From assembly GCA_014529385.2 (NCBI GenBank), contig CM043955.1:137999108-138063107 (forward strand): a DNA stretch of 64,000 nt, given 5' to 3'. Positions 43,762 to 55,025 of the stretch are shown here, in pieces. Origin of the DNA: Adiantum capillus-veneris. Its lineage: Eukaryota; Streptophyta; Polypodiopsida; Polypodiales; Pteridaceae. A program made the translations under genes and the position numbers. Every line of letters starts with the position of its first letter. The stretch's first letter is position 1. The notes below the pieces were generated by a model that was not told where the DNA came from, made no database searches, and saw only the letters and a program-made list of their open reading frames with translations.

Positions 43762-43969
43762 ATGACTAGAGGTTGTCTAGATGGTCATTGTGTCGGGGAT
43801 GTAGTGACTCTTGCCGCCCTGAAGATCCACCTTCTTCTCTATCTTCTGAAGACATTTCACCAGTACTTTTGGATCGACGGAGCCCACCATGAGTGAAGGC
43901 AGCAATACCCTATATTCCATTGAGGGCTTTCTTCACCCGCTTCATGCAGGCATCGCAGTCTATGGAGAC
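43762..43969 (-). pseudogene. Captured HMA-domain fragment (CACTA-2)
   Basis: Same captured fragment as in CACTA-1, truncated at its 3' end at about 43762. It keeps the CDAC metal-binding motif, the same premature TAG and the VGSVDPKVLVKCLQ segment. Some residues look closer to the family consensus than in CACTA-1 (KRVKKAL here, KRMKKAL there). The shared stop shows that the capture happened before the two copies separated. Confidence 0.75.
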
Positions 43970-44199
43970 CTAAATCTAATCTAATATAACGTAAATCTAA
44001 ATCTAGCTTAAATAAACGTAAATCTAGTTAAAAATAAACCTAAATCTAATTTAATGTAAGTCTACATATAACCTAATCTTTAACGTCTTTTAAGATAGTT
44101 TCCTACGACGTTATAACTCTCTTCTTCTTGTGTGTGTGCGCGTGTGTGGATGTGTGTGCCAATAAAAAGAGATAAATGGTATAACCTTTCTATCACCCA

Positions 44200-44273
44200 T
44201 GCCAAGTATGATAGATTGATTATGCCATTTCCCTCTTGAATAATAGGTCTTGAGTTCAACTCCTCGTCGGCTA
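44200..44273 (+). pseudogene. tRNA-like relic (CACTA-2)
   Basis: The plus-strand copy of the 74-nt tRNA-like segment at 30215-30288, almost identical (GATTGATTATG in place of GATTGGTTATG). The B-box-like GAGTTCAACTCC is kept. Again antisense to the element's own genes. Confidence 0.45.
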
Positions 44274-44339
44274 GATCTTTAGGTCTTTTAATTTTAATTA
44301 GTTTCCTACGACGTTAAATTAGTTTCTCTCTCTTTTTCT

Positions 44340-44552
44340 CTCAATGTGTGTGCGTTTTTTGGATCGTATGCATGTTTTCTCTCTCTTTTCCTCTCTCAAT
44401 GTGTGCGTTTTTTGTTTATGCATGTTCTCTCTCTCTTTTCCTCTCTCAATGCGTGCGTTTTTTGTTTATGCATGCTCTCTCTCTCTTTTTCTCTCTCAAT
44501 GTGTGTGTGCATTCTTTGTTTATGTATGTGTGTGTGCGTTTTTGTTTTTGTT

Positions 44553-44590
<38 letters not shown>

Positions 44591-44739
44591 AACACTATGT
44601 GTGTGTGTATGTGTGTGTGTGAGAGAGAGAGAGAGGAAGAGAGAAAGAGGGGAAGGGAACATGAGAATGAGGAGAGGGAAGGAGCATACCTGGCTCTCCT
44701 TCCTCTCCTCGTGTGTGTGTGTGTGTGTGTGTGGAGAAG

Positions 44740-44776
<37 letters not shown>

Positions 44777-44860
44777 GGGAGAGCGTTACCTGCTCCTTGC
44801 TTGAGGGCGCCGAAAAACTCAGATCTGAGATCTGAGTTTTTGAGCGCGCTCGGTTACTTT
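44340..44860 (-). repeat. Minisatellite, CT/GT microsatellites and hairpin of CACTA-2
   Basis: 44340-44560 is the reversed 50-bp minisatellite. 44561-44775 contains CT, GT and GA runs. 44812-44840 holds the inverted repeat AAAACTCAGATCT / AGATCTGAGTTTT. All match the 5' region of CACTA-1. Open frames across these runs are artefacts. Confidence 0.85.
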
Positions 44861-45016
44861 TTTACCCCAGCCGGCATCGCTATGAGCATCGCTATAAGCG
44901 TCGCTATGAGCGTCGCAAATTTACAAAGAAATTTGCGACACTCATAGCGACGCCGAGAAAAAAAAATTTGAACGTCGTTGTGTGAGCGTCGCTAATATGA
45001 AGAGCCTCTTGTAGTG
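44861..45016 (-). repeat. 5' terminal and subterminal array of CACTA-2
   Basis: About eight motifs of the GCATCGCTATGAGC / GCGTCGCTATGAGC type in both orientations, then CATATTAGCGACGCTCACA reversed, ending in the CACTA terminus at 45016. Confidence 0.85.
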
Positions 45017-45362
45017 CAACTTGCTAATTGAACTTGACTCTTCAATTCAATGGTTTAGTTTTTTGTTTTAAACAAATCTTAGACGTTGAATAATTCAAGG
45101 GATACATAGGGGCATGGATAAAAATTGGGTTGGTCTGCCAAGACTTGTAATTTGTAATTTGCACACAGAAGTATTAGAATTGTTTCTTGCTTGTATGGAT
45201 GCAAGAGATGACCATCCCTTTGTGGTTTTACTTCGGTTATGTAACTATATGCCTTTGAAGAAACATGAATAATTTCTTCACTTTCATTATTCAAAATGAC
45301 TTTTTATTTTCCGGACTATATAGAAAATGATATATCATACAAGATTTTGTATGTTGCATTCC
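45017..45362. other. AT-rich sequence, no gene seen
   Basis: About 350 bp between CACTA-2 and the LTR-like repeat at 45363. No conserved frame or repeat recognised. Confidence 0.4.
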
Positions 45363-45517
45363 TGTTAAGTATATGGGAACCTACCCTAAGCTAGCATCCT
45401 AGACCTGACCTAATCTATAAGGGGAGCATCAGATGACACTATTAATGATGGCATTTTGCATTGCATCTTGGGTTTATAAGCCCTCAATTGCGCATTCTTT
45501 TGTTGCAATTCTAGTTA

Positions 45518-45558
<41 letters not shown>

Positions 45559-46032
45559 ATTCATTACACAGTATTAAGAGTGATAGTTATTCTCTCTCTT
45601 TATTCATTACACAGTATTAAGAGTGATATTTACATAAAAGTCTAGCAGGACTTGTTATCTTATTGGGATTTGAGTAACCATAAGTTTATTGTTTGAGAAG
45701 ATGGATTATGGGTAGAACATAAGCCATGATGTCAAGTTCCTAAACTTGAAAGCTTTTTAAAGAGCCATAAGGAAACAAAAAGGGGCAAACCCTTCTTCTC
45801 ACATTGCCAACTTCTTCATTGATCACCATAGCTCAAGAGAGCCTTGTGGGATCCTTAAGCCCCCATTAGCCTCATATGCCATCACTTGGTGGCTTCTACT
45901 CAATGAGATATCACCCCATCTCTCATTGCCTTGCGAAGGACACCATCAGTGGCTATAGTCGGCAGCCCATCAAAGTCTAGTATTGGGCATATTGGGTGGC
46001 CTCTAGCCACTTGTTGCCTCCATTGAGGCATG

Positions 46033-46097
<65 letters not shown>

Positions 46098-46834
46098 CCC
46101 TTATAATCAACCTCTCTCTCAATTGAAAATTTCTTCTTATATTGTGCAACAAAGACTTGAAAAAGTCATTTTTTAACCTTTTAAAAGGTTAATGTATTCA
46201 AGGGTTGTTATCACAACCATTCACTTAATGGATGATACACAGTTTTTAATTTCCATTGAATCCAATGAGAGTACACCTTCAGTTGTATCCACTACTAAAA
46301 GAGCACAATACAAGGATTATCATGCTAAAACTTTGAAGCCTCAACAAGAACCTATAATACATGAAACTTTGGATGTTCAAAAGTGAATGTGTGTCTACAT
46401 CCAACATACCATTGCACCTAAAGACTTGGTGTTATGACTCGCCAATAGTAGCAGGGCTAGTACTGCTCCTACCTTCTAACATGGAGTTGTAAAACATCTG
46501 CATTGAAGACTTGGGCCAATTGAACAATTCTAGAGAGAATGATCCCACCTTTCTCCAAGCTTAGTGTCATCTCTTTAGATTAGCTCCACCTATGAGTTGA
46601 AGGGCAGAATGTTAGGTATATGGGAACCTACCCTATGCTATCATCCTAGACCTAACCTAATCTATGAGGTCTCTACTCACATTGTTGATGACTCCATTCT
46701 ATGTTGCATCTTGGCTCTACAAGCCTTTGTTTGTACATTCTCTTGTGCAACCAAAAACTTGACCGTTAAACCAAGGACACTCTGGTTAACCAAAGACCTT
46801 AGCCTTTAGACCACTTCTTCCTCAAAGATTAGTG

Positions 46835-46892
<58 letters not shown>

Positions 46893-46900
46893 ACAAAGGT
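45363..46900 (+). mobile_element. Short LTR-like element (TRIM/LARD-like relic)
   Basis: About 150 bp beginning TGTTAAGTATATGGGAACCT (45363) is repeated as TGTTAGGTATATGGGAACCT at 46610, in the same orientation 1247 bp apart. The right copy is preceded by a purine-rich GAAGGGCAGAA that could be a polypurine tract. The space between has no gag or pol. The 3' ends of the repeats dissolve into CT microsatellites, so exact limits and target duplication cannot be set. A tandem duplication of CTTTATTCATTACACAG lies at 45556-45629. Confidence 0.5.
46031..46094. repeat. (CT)n microsatellite
   Basis: About 64 bp of CT repeat. Similar runs lie at 45523-45555 and 46838-46868, the last followed by (CA)n to 46895. 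Confidence 0.95.
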
Positions 46901-47017
46901 GCACATGCACACAAAAGTATTGATAAAAGAAATTTCTAGTTGATTATTGGCTCCTATAAGATCCACTCCTTTTGTAGCTTCAACAAAATGGTAACTATTT
47001 TTCATAATATATCTAAT

Positions 47018-47350
47018 ACTAAATTCCCAAAATGTCCTTCAAATTTTCCAAAATTCCCAAAATACTCCTAGTTGTGAGACATTTTGTAATAAATTCCCAA
47101 AATGTCCTTAAAATTTTCAAAATTCCCAAAATACCCCTGGTTGTGAGATCAATTGCTGGAAAGATAAAAATAACTTGTAGCTTTTGATAAGAAGATTGTT
47201 TGTCTATCAATACAAGATGCTAAACTAGAATTTGAGTTGGTTGTGTAGGCTTTGGAGATGAGTTGCTTCATTATTTTTAGACATAATTGCCCTTTTTTGC
47301 GAGGTAGTTTGCGACAAAGTACATGTTAAGCACTCAAAAATAGATCTCAA
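47018..47350 (+). repeat. Dispersed repeat (plus-strand copy)
   Basis: The plus-strand counterpart of the repeat at 36725-36995. Its left part is itself a tandem duplication of about 75 bp with AAATTCCCAAAATGTCCTT (47021 and 47092). Confidence 0.65.
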
Positions 47351-47535
47351 TTGCCAAAAAATGGTGGGGCATGCACGGGGTAGCTACTTTGTCAAAAATT
47401 ACACTAAAATTTGTGTAAATTTCTCGGCTCTCTTAAAGGCAAGCTCAAACTTTAACCGAGATTTTACAATTTCAATCGGTTAAAATACACTAGACCTCAA
47501 TTTTTTCTAACACTGCCCTAGCCTGCCTCCACCTC

Positions 47536-47764
47536 TCCATGCCTCCCCCTCCCCCTCCCCCTCCCCCTCCTTTTCCTTTTCAAAACAAAGTATGCCCTTT
47601 CCTTTTCCCTTTCTTTGAAGGCCAAAGAATCTTTCAAGATTCCCATGTTCACTTCTCCATGCCCCCCCTCCCCCTCCTTTTCCTTTTCAAAGCAATTTCA
47701 AAGCAAATATGCCCTTTCCTTTTCCCTTTCTTTGAAGGCCAAAGAATCTTTCAAGATTCCCATT
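47536..47764 (+). repeat. ~115-bp tandem duplication, pyrimidine-rich
   Basis: Two copies of a segment running from CATGCC(C)CCCCTCC through CCTTTTCCTTTTCAAA to AATCTTTCAAGATTCCCAT, at about 47538-47648 and 47659-47764. The first has an extra CCCCTC expansion and the second an extra CAAAGCAATTT. Open frames here follow from the low complexity. Confidence 0.8.
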
Positions 47765-48056
47765 AAAAAGACATGGGTTCAGCCTTAGTATGTGGCCAAA
47801 ACGTTTTTTTTTTGGGTTGAAAAGGTTGTATCTCTCAAGATACCTTGTTGGGTGACGGATGAAAGGGAAAAGGAAAAGCAGATGGAGTTATCGTTTTATG
47901 TGGAGCGGGACAACTGGAGGAGAGAGATGGGGAGAGGAGGTCGGTGATTGGAGGTCGTTCTCTTGCATTGAACTGATGCGCAGAGCGGACATATGTTTCT
48001 TGGTCTTGTGCTAGTCTGCATGTCTCGTACAGGGCTGGCAGCTACTCTCTCTCTGT

Positions 48057-48118
<62 letters not shown>
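48057..48118. repeat. (GT)n microsatellite
   Basis: About 60 bp of GT repeat following a CT run. Confidence 0.95.
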
Positions 48119-48120
<2 letters not shown>

Positions 48121-48559
48121 CGCTGGTCTACAGGGCGGCCGATGGAGCTGATTGGGTAAAGAGGAGACAGGGGCCACGCGATGCTTGCTACTCTCAAGGG
48201 ACACCCCGAGCTTGGGCTTCAGTTTGAAGGAGGTGGGAGAAGGAATCTCGCCATCTAATTAATTAATAGAGGTGAATGTAGATCCTGCAAGGTATTTAAT
48301 TAGACTTTTGTTTATGGAGGATTTTATTTATGGTTGCTAGTGATAGTGATATCTACCAAAAACCAATCTAGTCGCCTCCAATCAATAGGGACAGTATTTA
48401 TGATTGACAAAAGTGATTTTGAAATTGAACTATTTTTATTGCAAGTATATATGTGACTTAAACTCTGCTTCTTAGGGTTTCTTAAATCGTATGCCCCTTT
48501 ATAAGTATTTGATATCTAAGTATTCAACTCTCTAAATATTTACATACTCCTCCTCCTTA
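48119..48559. other. No gene or repeat recognised
   Basis: AT-rich sequence with no open frame of note. Confidence 0.4.
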
Positions 48560-51008
48560 TGTTGTTGTTGGAAACCTTGTCACAAGAGTATTCACTCTTG
48601 GCGTCCCCCCATTCCTAGGTAAGGTTCCCACCATACGGCCAAGGCATCCTAACGGCTAACACTTGGCACACACCGGCTTATGCCGTAACACTTGGCACGC
48701 ACGGTGGACATGTGCGAACTCACAGTGTTCATGAGTCCCTTGTTTAGAAGTCAAGTGCCTTATGTGCATGTGCTTTGTTTTAAAAGATTTTTTTACAAAA
48801 CATTTTAGGCATAGCCAAGGCAGAGTACCCCAAGTGCAAGAAGTACATTTCCAATATCATGAACAAGAAAAAAGGAAATCATATCTTTGTCACAGCACAC
48901 TGGTAATCGCAACATCGCATGGTCCTCTTTGCCGCATAACCGCAAAAACTTTTGACCGTCCCTTCATGAATTTGATGCATGGTCATAGGCGCTCCATTTG
49001 CTCTTCATCGATATGTCCCTATGCCGCATCAACCTTCATCACTTGGACATCACCGCCCTCGGTGCAATTAAAAGAGGAACATGGAAGTTTGAGACTTCGA
49101 GCACAATGAATAACAAGTACAAGGATTTCCCCATCGCAGCATTGTTACCTGCACCCCTCAAAATCCGCATCTCCACAATTTACTCTTCCACAACACTTTG
49201 CTCTCGTGCCGTATATCATGCATCCCTTCTCGCATGAGTATCCCATTGCTTTCTTAATTCCGCACAAAGACACCTCTCTGCCTTGTACAATAGTCCCCAA
49301 TTCCCATCCTTATTCAGATAGAGGCCTCTCCCTTGCTCACGGAATCCCGAACATCCTCAACCACTTGCAGCTCTACTTGTGATTGCTCACGGCCTTGCTC
49401 ACCTCAAGGAGGATTCTATCCCCTGCTCTGGCTTGGCGGATCTGCCTTCTGCACTCGAGCCCTTTCTTCTTGTCTGTAGTGCCCCCTTAGTGACCCCAAT
49501 CATTGGCGGCCCTCATCCCGTCTGCACTATGTAACCGTAGGCTGCAGCCCCCGTCACCCTCTTCTTCGTGCAAGCTCCCCAATTCTTGGCGGCCTCCAAC
49601 CTCCCTTGAGGCCCCCCACCATGCAACCTCCATGGTCCTCCTCTTCAGTCGGCCGCCCTCTTGACCTGCACTGTTTATCGACGGGCTGCAGCCCCCTTCT
49701 TCCCTCTCAGATGCCGGCCCCTCTTCCTCTTTCCTCTGCCAAGGCCCTGGTATGGCGGCCCCTTCTGCACCTCGTCCCTTTCTGCTCTTCCAACCCCCCG
49801 TCGATGGCCCCTGATAGCTCCCATGCAAGGGGTTGCCCTCCTCAAGCAGCGCCACTTGGTGCTCCTTCTTGCAGGCAGCCCACCATCGCTGCCCACTCCC
49901 ATAGCACCCACTCATTGTACCGCACCACCATGGCCGTCACCGGCCATCCTGCACTTGTCACAGGTGCCAGGCTTGATCATAGAGGAACCGCAACTTGCAA
50001 TTAGCTTTGCTCAGTGGTCTCGCAAAGCTGCGCAACTGAACCCATACTGCATTTGAAGCTTTGCTAATGAATTGATCGTCTGCTATCCTTTGCTGCACAG
50101 GCACCGCATACCCGGCTACGCATGGCGTACGGTACCGCACAGCCTCGCCATGACTCACCTGCTGGCCCGCACACTGCACCCGACAAAAAATTGAATAGTA
50201 AATGTCTGCATAGCAAGGACTCCAGGACTCCACATGGGCCCACCAAAGGTATCCCCTACAGTCCGTCGGACGAACATGATCCGTACCAGTTAGCCATAAA
50301 CATGCAGCCGCATTAACTTCATCGTCACTGATGTTGCACTCTTCGCAAACTTCCACATCATTCTGGAAATTCATATTAAATACCCCGCAACACTTTGAAG
50401 TTCGGTGACTGAGACTCGCAATGCCTTCCAACGGCTGCTGTGGAAATCCTGGTCTGCAAATGAATGGAATCTGCATGACCATAGACCACCCTTGCCCGCC
50501 TGCACAACTGCTTCCAGAAAACCATCCTCTCATAATTGTCATCACCCCCAAGAGGGAAAGGTGGCGTGTCTCCAGGCACTCGTCATCACCCATTATTTCT
50601 GCAATTCCCAAATGATTGTGCGTGTACGAATAGACTCAAGCAGTAGCATATGCGCCTCCTTCATCACCAAGGATGGAGATTCGATCAACTGCGTGGTCGC
50701 CAAGTGTAATAGGGGTGGCTGCCTATTACGAAACTGTGCTCACAGAAATGCAAGAGAGAGGAGCACCGCACAGCTAGCATTAGAGAGAGAGAGAATGAGA
50801 GAGAGAGAGAGATGTTCACGTCCGCAGCCATAACTGATTAGATTGGTTATTGTGTATGTTTACAAAGGTCACAAGAGGCCCTTCATATAGGCTAGTCGTG
50901 TCCCCTCGCTCCTCATGACTCATGCCTCTTGGCATCCCCCCATTCCCACCATACGGCCAAGGCATCCTAACGGCTAACACTTGGCACACACCGGCTTATG
51001 CCGTAACA
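48560..51008 (+). mobile_element. LTR-like direct-repeat pair (short-LTR element relic)
   Basis: 48601-48690 and 50930-51008 share about 80 bp (ACCATACGGCCAAGGCATCC, then AACGGCTAACACTTGGCACA, then CACCGGCTTATGCCGTAACA), and both end TAACA. Weaker similarity extends left to GTCACAAGAG and TGT starts at 48560 and 50851, giving LTR-like repeats of 131 and 158 bp. No primer site, polypurine tract or matching target duplication is evident, so a TRIM-like element is one reading and a dispersed duplication the other. Confidence 0.4.
49958..50611 (-). other. 217-codon open frame, family unknown
   Basis: The longest non-repetitive open frame in this region, rich in Cys and Trp (for example CEECNISDDEVNAAACLW, RGYLWWAHVESW). 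Several shorter frames are open on the opposite strand over the same interval, which weakens the case for a real gene. I recognise no domain. It lies between the two LTR-like repeats, so it may be part of that element or captured sequence. Confidence 0.25.
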
Positions 51009-51099
51009 GCGCCCCCTCGCGCTGCCCTGTTCCAGCCATTCCGCCCGCCCTCAGCCCCCTGCTGGCCGCCGCACGCCCTCAGCCCCAACCCGCTTTATT

Positions 51100-51127
51100 C
51101 CCCCCCCCCCCCCCCCCCCCCCCCCCC
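51100..51127. repeat. Poly(C) run of 28
   Basis: An uninterrupted C run; proline-rich frames across it are artefacts. Confidence 0.95.
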
Positions 51128-51425
51128 GACTTGGCCCGTTCAACCATCAGTTTGGGCCCTCCGCCTCGGTTGCTCCCTGCAGATTCGGCACTTTCGGCAT
51201 CTGTTCCAACTCCTTGGAGCAGTGTTGGCGCGCCCTTTTGCAACGTCCTCCCGTCCTCCTCTTCTTACGCCACAACAGTAGACACAGATAGAGGCTCCAG
51301 CTTCGCCACAGAGGGACTCGCCAGAAGCCCCCTCGCCCGACCCCACTGAGCCCACCATTCGACTTGCTCTCTCGCCTACAGAGCAAGCGAGCCTTGGCGC
51401 CGAGGTAGAGCGATTGTAGGCAACC

Positions 51426-52120
51426 TTGGTCATCTGCAAGATTCTCGACACCCGACCTAGCAGAGGAGAGCTGCGAGACCTTCTCCAGGCCCGCCTTCTC
51501 GCAGAGGTGGGAAAGATTTTGGATGTCCAGATTCTCGGACGGGGCTACTATCAGATCGAGTTTGAGTCCTCCGAGATGGCGTCCAAGGTCATAGCTATGA
51601 GTCCACTGGCCATCCGAGCCTCACATGCCCACTTTCGATAGTGGCAACATGGTTTTGACCCGGCTTCGGATGTTCTAGTATAGGAGGCAGACATCCCCAT
51701 CTCAGTCTACTTTCCGGGTTTACGGAGGGAGTACCTACCACTTCTTTCCAGGATTGGTTCCGCCATTGGGACTGTCCTGGAGACACCTCACACGACAGCA
51801 TCAGTAGCTGCCAAGGCGGCTGGCATTCCCGCAGTTCGAGTTTTGGTTAGAGATACCCACACGCTCCCGAAGGTTATCCTTCTACCTCGAGTGAGTGGGG
51901 GTTGGTTTCGACAGAGTGTGGAGTACTCGGGCCTCCCGAACTAGTGCTTCAATTTTCCGCCAGATGGGCCATCTAGCTAAGGCCTGTCCACAGAGGAGGC
52001 CGCGACCTGCACCACAGCCTCAGTCCCAGCCTGCCAGGTACTGGCCCGCAGCCACAGCCAACGGCACAGCGTACAGATGCAGAGCCACCCTCCGAGCCTG
52101 GGGCTCGAGCGGAGGAGGGG
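51426..52120 (+). pseudogene. LINE ORF1-like (DUF4283 and zinc knuckle) relic
   Basis: Plant LINE ORF1 proteins carry a DUF4283 nucleic-acid-binding domain and a CCHC knuckle. Here 51426-51641 encodes a DUF4283-like stretch (GKILDVQILGRGYYQIEF, then ASKVIAMSPLAIR). After a TAG it continues VYFPGLRREYLPLLSRIG, and after another break a knuckle-like RQMGHLAKACPQRRPR whose first Cys pair is damaged. The gene is GC-richer than its surroundings. ORF2 is not found downstream; element B begins about 850 bp later. Confidence 0.55.
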
Positions 52121-52963
52121 TGGCAGCAAGCCCGTGGCCGTCGCCGACGCCAGGGGCCACAACATCAGCCTGGCACTCAGAGTGGCCCCCACGTGCCGAC
52201 TCACCAGCAGTGGGTTCCCATGGGAAACCATTTTGGTCCTCTTGAGCAGTAGGAGATCCCTACGCCATCCTCCACCTCTGCTTCTCCCTCGACAGCCCTC
52301 CCCCCGAGTTCCCTCCCTTTGCCTCATCCTCCCCGCCTTCTGCTCCTGTCGCCTCTCCACCCCGCCCCTCTACCTCTGTCGCCCCATCCCCCCCTCTTCT
52401 CCTCCACTCGCCCTAGCTCCCTCTCCTCCTCCTGCTCCAGTCGGCTCAGGCGACTGGTCCCTCTCCGACGGCTAGGAGATCTCTTGGAAGCGCTTTTGCC
52501 ACGAGTCGCATAGCGTGAGAGGGTCAGCCCTTCTTGCGGACCCCTTTGCAGATTCAGACATCCTGCCTTGCAGCCATCCCTCGTGGGCTGACGAGAATTG
52601 ACACCAGATGTTGCTGGGACTTATTCGACTATGGGTTCACTCGTTTTCTCGGTGACTCCGCAGCAGACCATGAGGCACCCTATTTCAGGGTCCATGTTTT
52701 GTTCCTCGCCGCTAGGGGGACAAAGGCCCTGGACTCAGCAGTTCGTTTCTCCTTCCCCCTCTGTGGTAGGACCGAGACAGAGTGGTCCCTTGACTCAGTG
52801 GTGGGATGGTTGCATACACAGGTTTTAGAGTTCTCTCACCACATGGGAGAACTTGGAGTTACAGATATGCTGCAGACTTTGTGGCCATTGGCCAAGTTTG
52901 CGGTGACACTCCCAGACTCAGAAGGATGTAGGCACATTGTGGTGTACTTCTTTGCTGCTACGC
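52121..52963 (+). other. Pro/Ser-rich GC-rich sequence before element B
   Basis: Probably the downstream continuation of the ORF1-like relic: Pro/Ser-rich frames that shift repeatedly. No RT or endonuclease motif. The 5 bp before element B are TACGC (52959-52963), the candidate left target duplication; the right one lies outside the window. Confidence 0.35.
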
Positions 52964-54972
52964 TGTCGTGCTGTGACACGTACATAGTGGGAACGCATGC
53001 TACAAGATCTATCTTGTATTTTTTTAGATACATAATTATATTTCCTATAGTGTACATATACATATTTAAGTATAATAATAAGCCTTCTATCTCATCCTAT
53101 TATTTTTCTCAAGGGTAACATATCCTTACTTTACCATCAGAAAATACTATGGGAAAAGCATCGATAGCTCCCCCTCTTTAACTTGGGACAAAAAGCATTG
53201 ATTCTTTATTTCTACTATTTCATTATCATCTCACACCCTAGTTAGATCCTATATATAGGGTAATCTCCAATATATATATATTCTATGTATTTTTTATACT
53301 TTTCTTATATTTCTTTTTAAATAGCTACTAGGAGAGAATCAAATCCTAGTGGGACACTAGGTGGCATGATTTCAAAGATACACTTATTTTAATGCATTAT
53401 TGCAAGCATGATTACAAAACTTTGTCAAGGAGCAATGTCATGCTTTCATATGGCATGAGGTGTCCTTTGGAATTAAATGAAAGTCTAGGCTAAGGAGACC
53501 ACAAGAAGACTTTTGCTGCCATAAATGGACCCTATTTTGATGAATTTTTTACACAAGGTTCCAATCCGAATTGGAAAACAATTTTAAAATGAAAATCGTA
53601 GCTAATGAGCTGAAGTTTTTGCCCATATTTTTACTTTTTTATTTGGAGCCACGGTTGAGGAGATATGATCAAAATACTGGACCCCAGTCTGCCCACATCA
53701 TGCAGGGACAGCTCATTTCCAACTTTTCCAATTCCTGTTCACACTGGCTCCTCTCTTCTTGTGTAAACCCTTGGGGGTTCCCTTCACCTATAAAAAGGGA
53801 CCTCTTCTTCCTTGGAAGGAACTCAAGCATTCAAGCCATTGATGAGAGGAATTCATGAGGGAGTGAGTAGTAACGCCTAATTGTACTTAGCCATTAACAT
53901 AAGCCCAAGCCTACACTTTTTCCTAGAGGGAGACTAGCCATTCTTGCAACAAGCTAACCTTGGAAGATCAACTCTAATCAAAGAAGGTCTTGCACTTGGT
54001 GTATCAATCAAAGTGGAATTATCCACTCTTCTTCTCTCTCTCATCAATAATGGTGCTGAAGGGTTTCAAGTAAGATGTGTTCTACATTGATGTTTTCTTG
54101 ATTTCTTGTTGTTTTCATTTTCATCTCTAATCCAACATATACATATATATGTATCTGATCTCATCTCCTTAACCAAACCTATCCCTCTCATTCTTAGTAA
54201 TTCATCCTCTCTAGGTTCTCTTTGCTACAGGTACATCTCTCCCTGTAGTATCCTTATTGCCTACGGGCAAGAATAGGGCTTGGGAGGGAAACTTCTCATC
54301 TCTTCACTTCTCTCATATCTACATTTCTCACATACTATCCTAGATGAATAACCCACATGATGATCATTTCCATCGCTTTCACTCTGTATGATCTATTAGA
54401 ATTAACGTATGGATTAGCCGTAAAATACACTTTCAACAACGTATAGTGTTTCTCTTCGGCCCTGAAAAGCTCAATGAAATACTTCTATCACCAGATCCCA
54501 TCATACTACCTCTCATAGACTATAATTTTTCTTTTGACGTAAGCGTAGTTATCTTGCTATGAACCAAGAGGATTTGTACACACAATTAATCCCAATCACT
54601 AGACAAAATATATATATTATGGTAAGCACAAAACTACAATTCCAAAGAACAATTCGTAGCCTATTTGGCCAGCCAAGATTGAATGCCATTAACTCATCCA
54701 TTAACCCTTTCATATTACCCATGATACGATATGCCCATAGCCTTGATGTTTTCATCTTCGTATTGTTTTGACATTCTCTTTTGCGTTCTTTCTTTGTGTG
54801 TGTGAGTGCAAGAGAGAAAGAGTGAGTCTTCTTTGATTGCACTTCTTTCCAAACCCTAGTCTTCATGGCATCTATGGTTTAACTCCTTCATATAGTTTTT
54901 GTTGAGTTCTCTCACAAACTCTCACAGCCATAAGCTCGGTGCTTTCCTGGCAAGACCGCAAATTTCTCGACA
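52964..54972 (+). mobile_element. 5' LTR of element B
   Basis: 2009 bp with TGTCG...CGACA ends. Contains the TATA box at 53789. The same LTR is found at 62330 (3'), 7430 (element A) and inverted at 1-977. It carries promoter, polyadenylation and recombination ends of the element; only the TATA box is visible as a motif. Confidence 0.93.
53789..53796 (+). promoter_or_regulatory. LTR TATA box (element B)
   Basis: CCTATAAAAAGGG in the 5' LTR, repeated in the 3' LTR at about 63154. About 825 bp from the LTR start, giving an expected transcript start near 53820. Confidence 0.55.
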
Positions 54973-54978
54973 TATTTT

Positions 54979-54994
54979 TGGTGAACCCGACGCG
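54979..54994 (+). promoter_or_regulatory. Primer-binding site of element B
   Basis: TGGTGAACCCGACGCG starts six bases after the LTR end. TGG complements the CCA end of a tRNA; I cannot assign the tRNA from memory. In element A this stretch is deleted. Confidence 0.6.
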
Positions 54995-55025
54995 AAACTG
55001 CCAGGGTGAGAGTTTGTGGGTAACC

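Larger units (their letters stand above)
38130..45016 (-). mobile_element. CACTA-2, CACTA (En/Spm) transposon, minus strand
   Basis: Bounded by CACTACAAGAGGTTGTG at 38130 and GCCTCTTGTAGTG at 45016, with target duplication CAA (38127-38129 and 45017-45019). Length 6887 bp. It is the same family as CACTA-1, in opposite orientation, with the same internal order read leftwards. It keeps DUF4216 and all tnp2 exon borders but has lost the catalytic core from exon 2 and part of the HMA fragment. The TnpA-like gene is broken. Non-autonomous. Confidence 0.95.

Noticed and set aside
50981-51349. Proline-rich open frames
   Set aside because: They cross a 28-base C run and GC-rich low-complexity sequence; the proline content comes from the C run.
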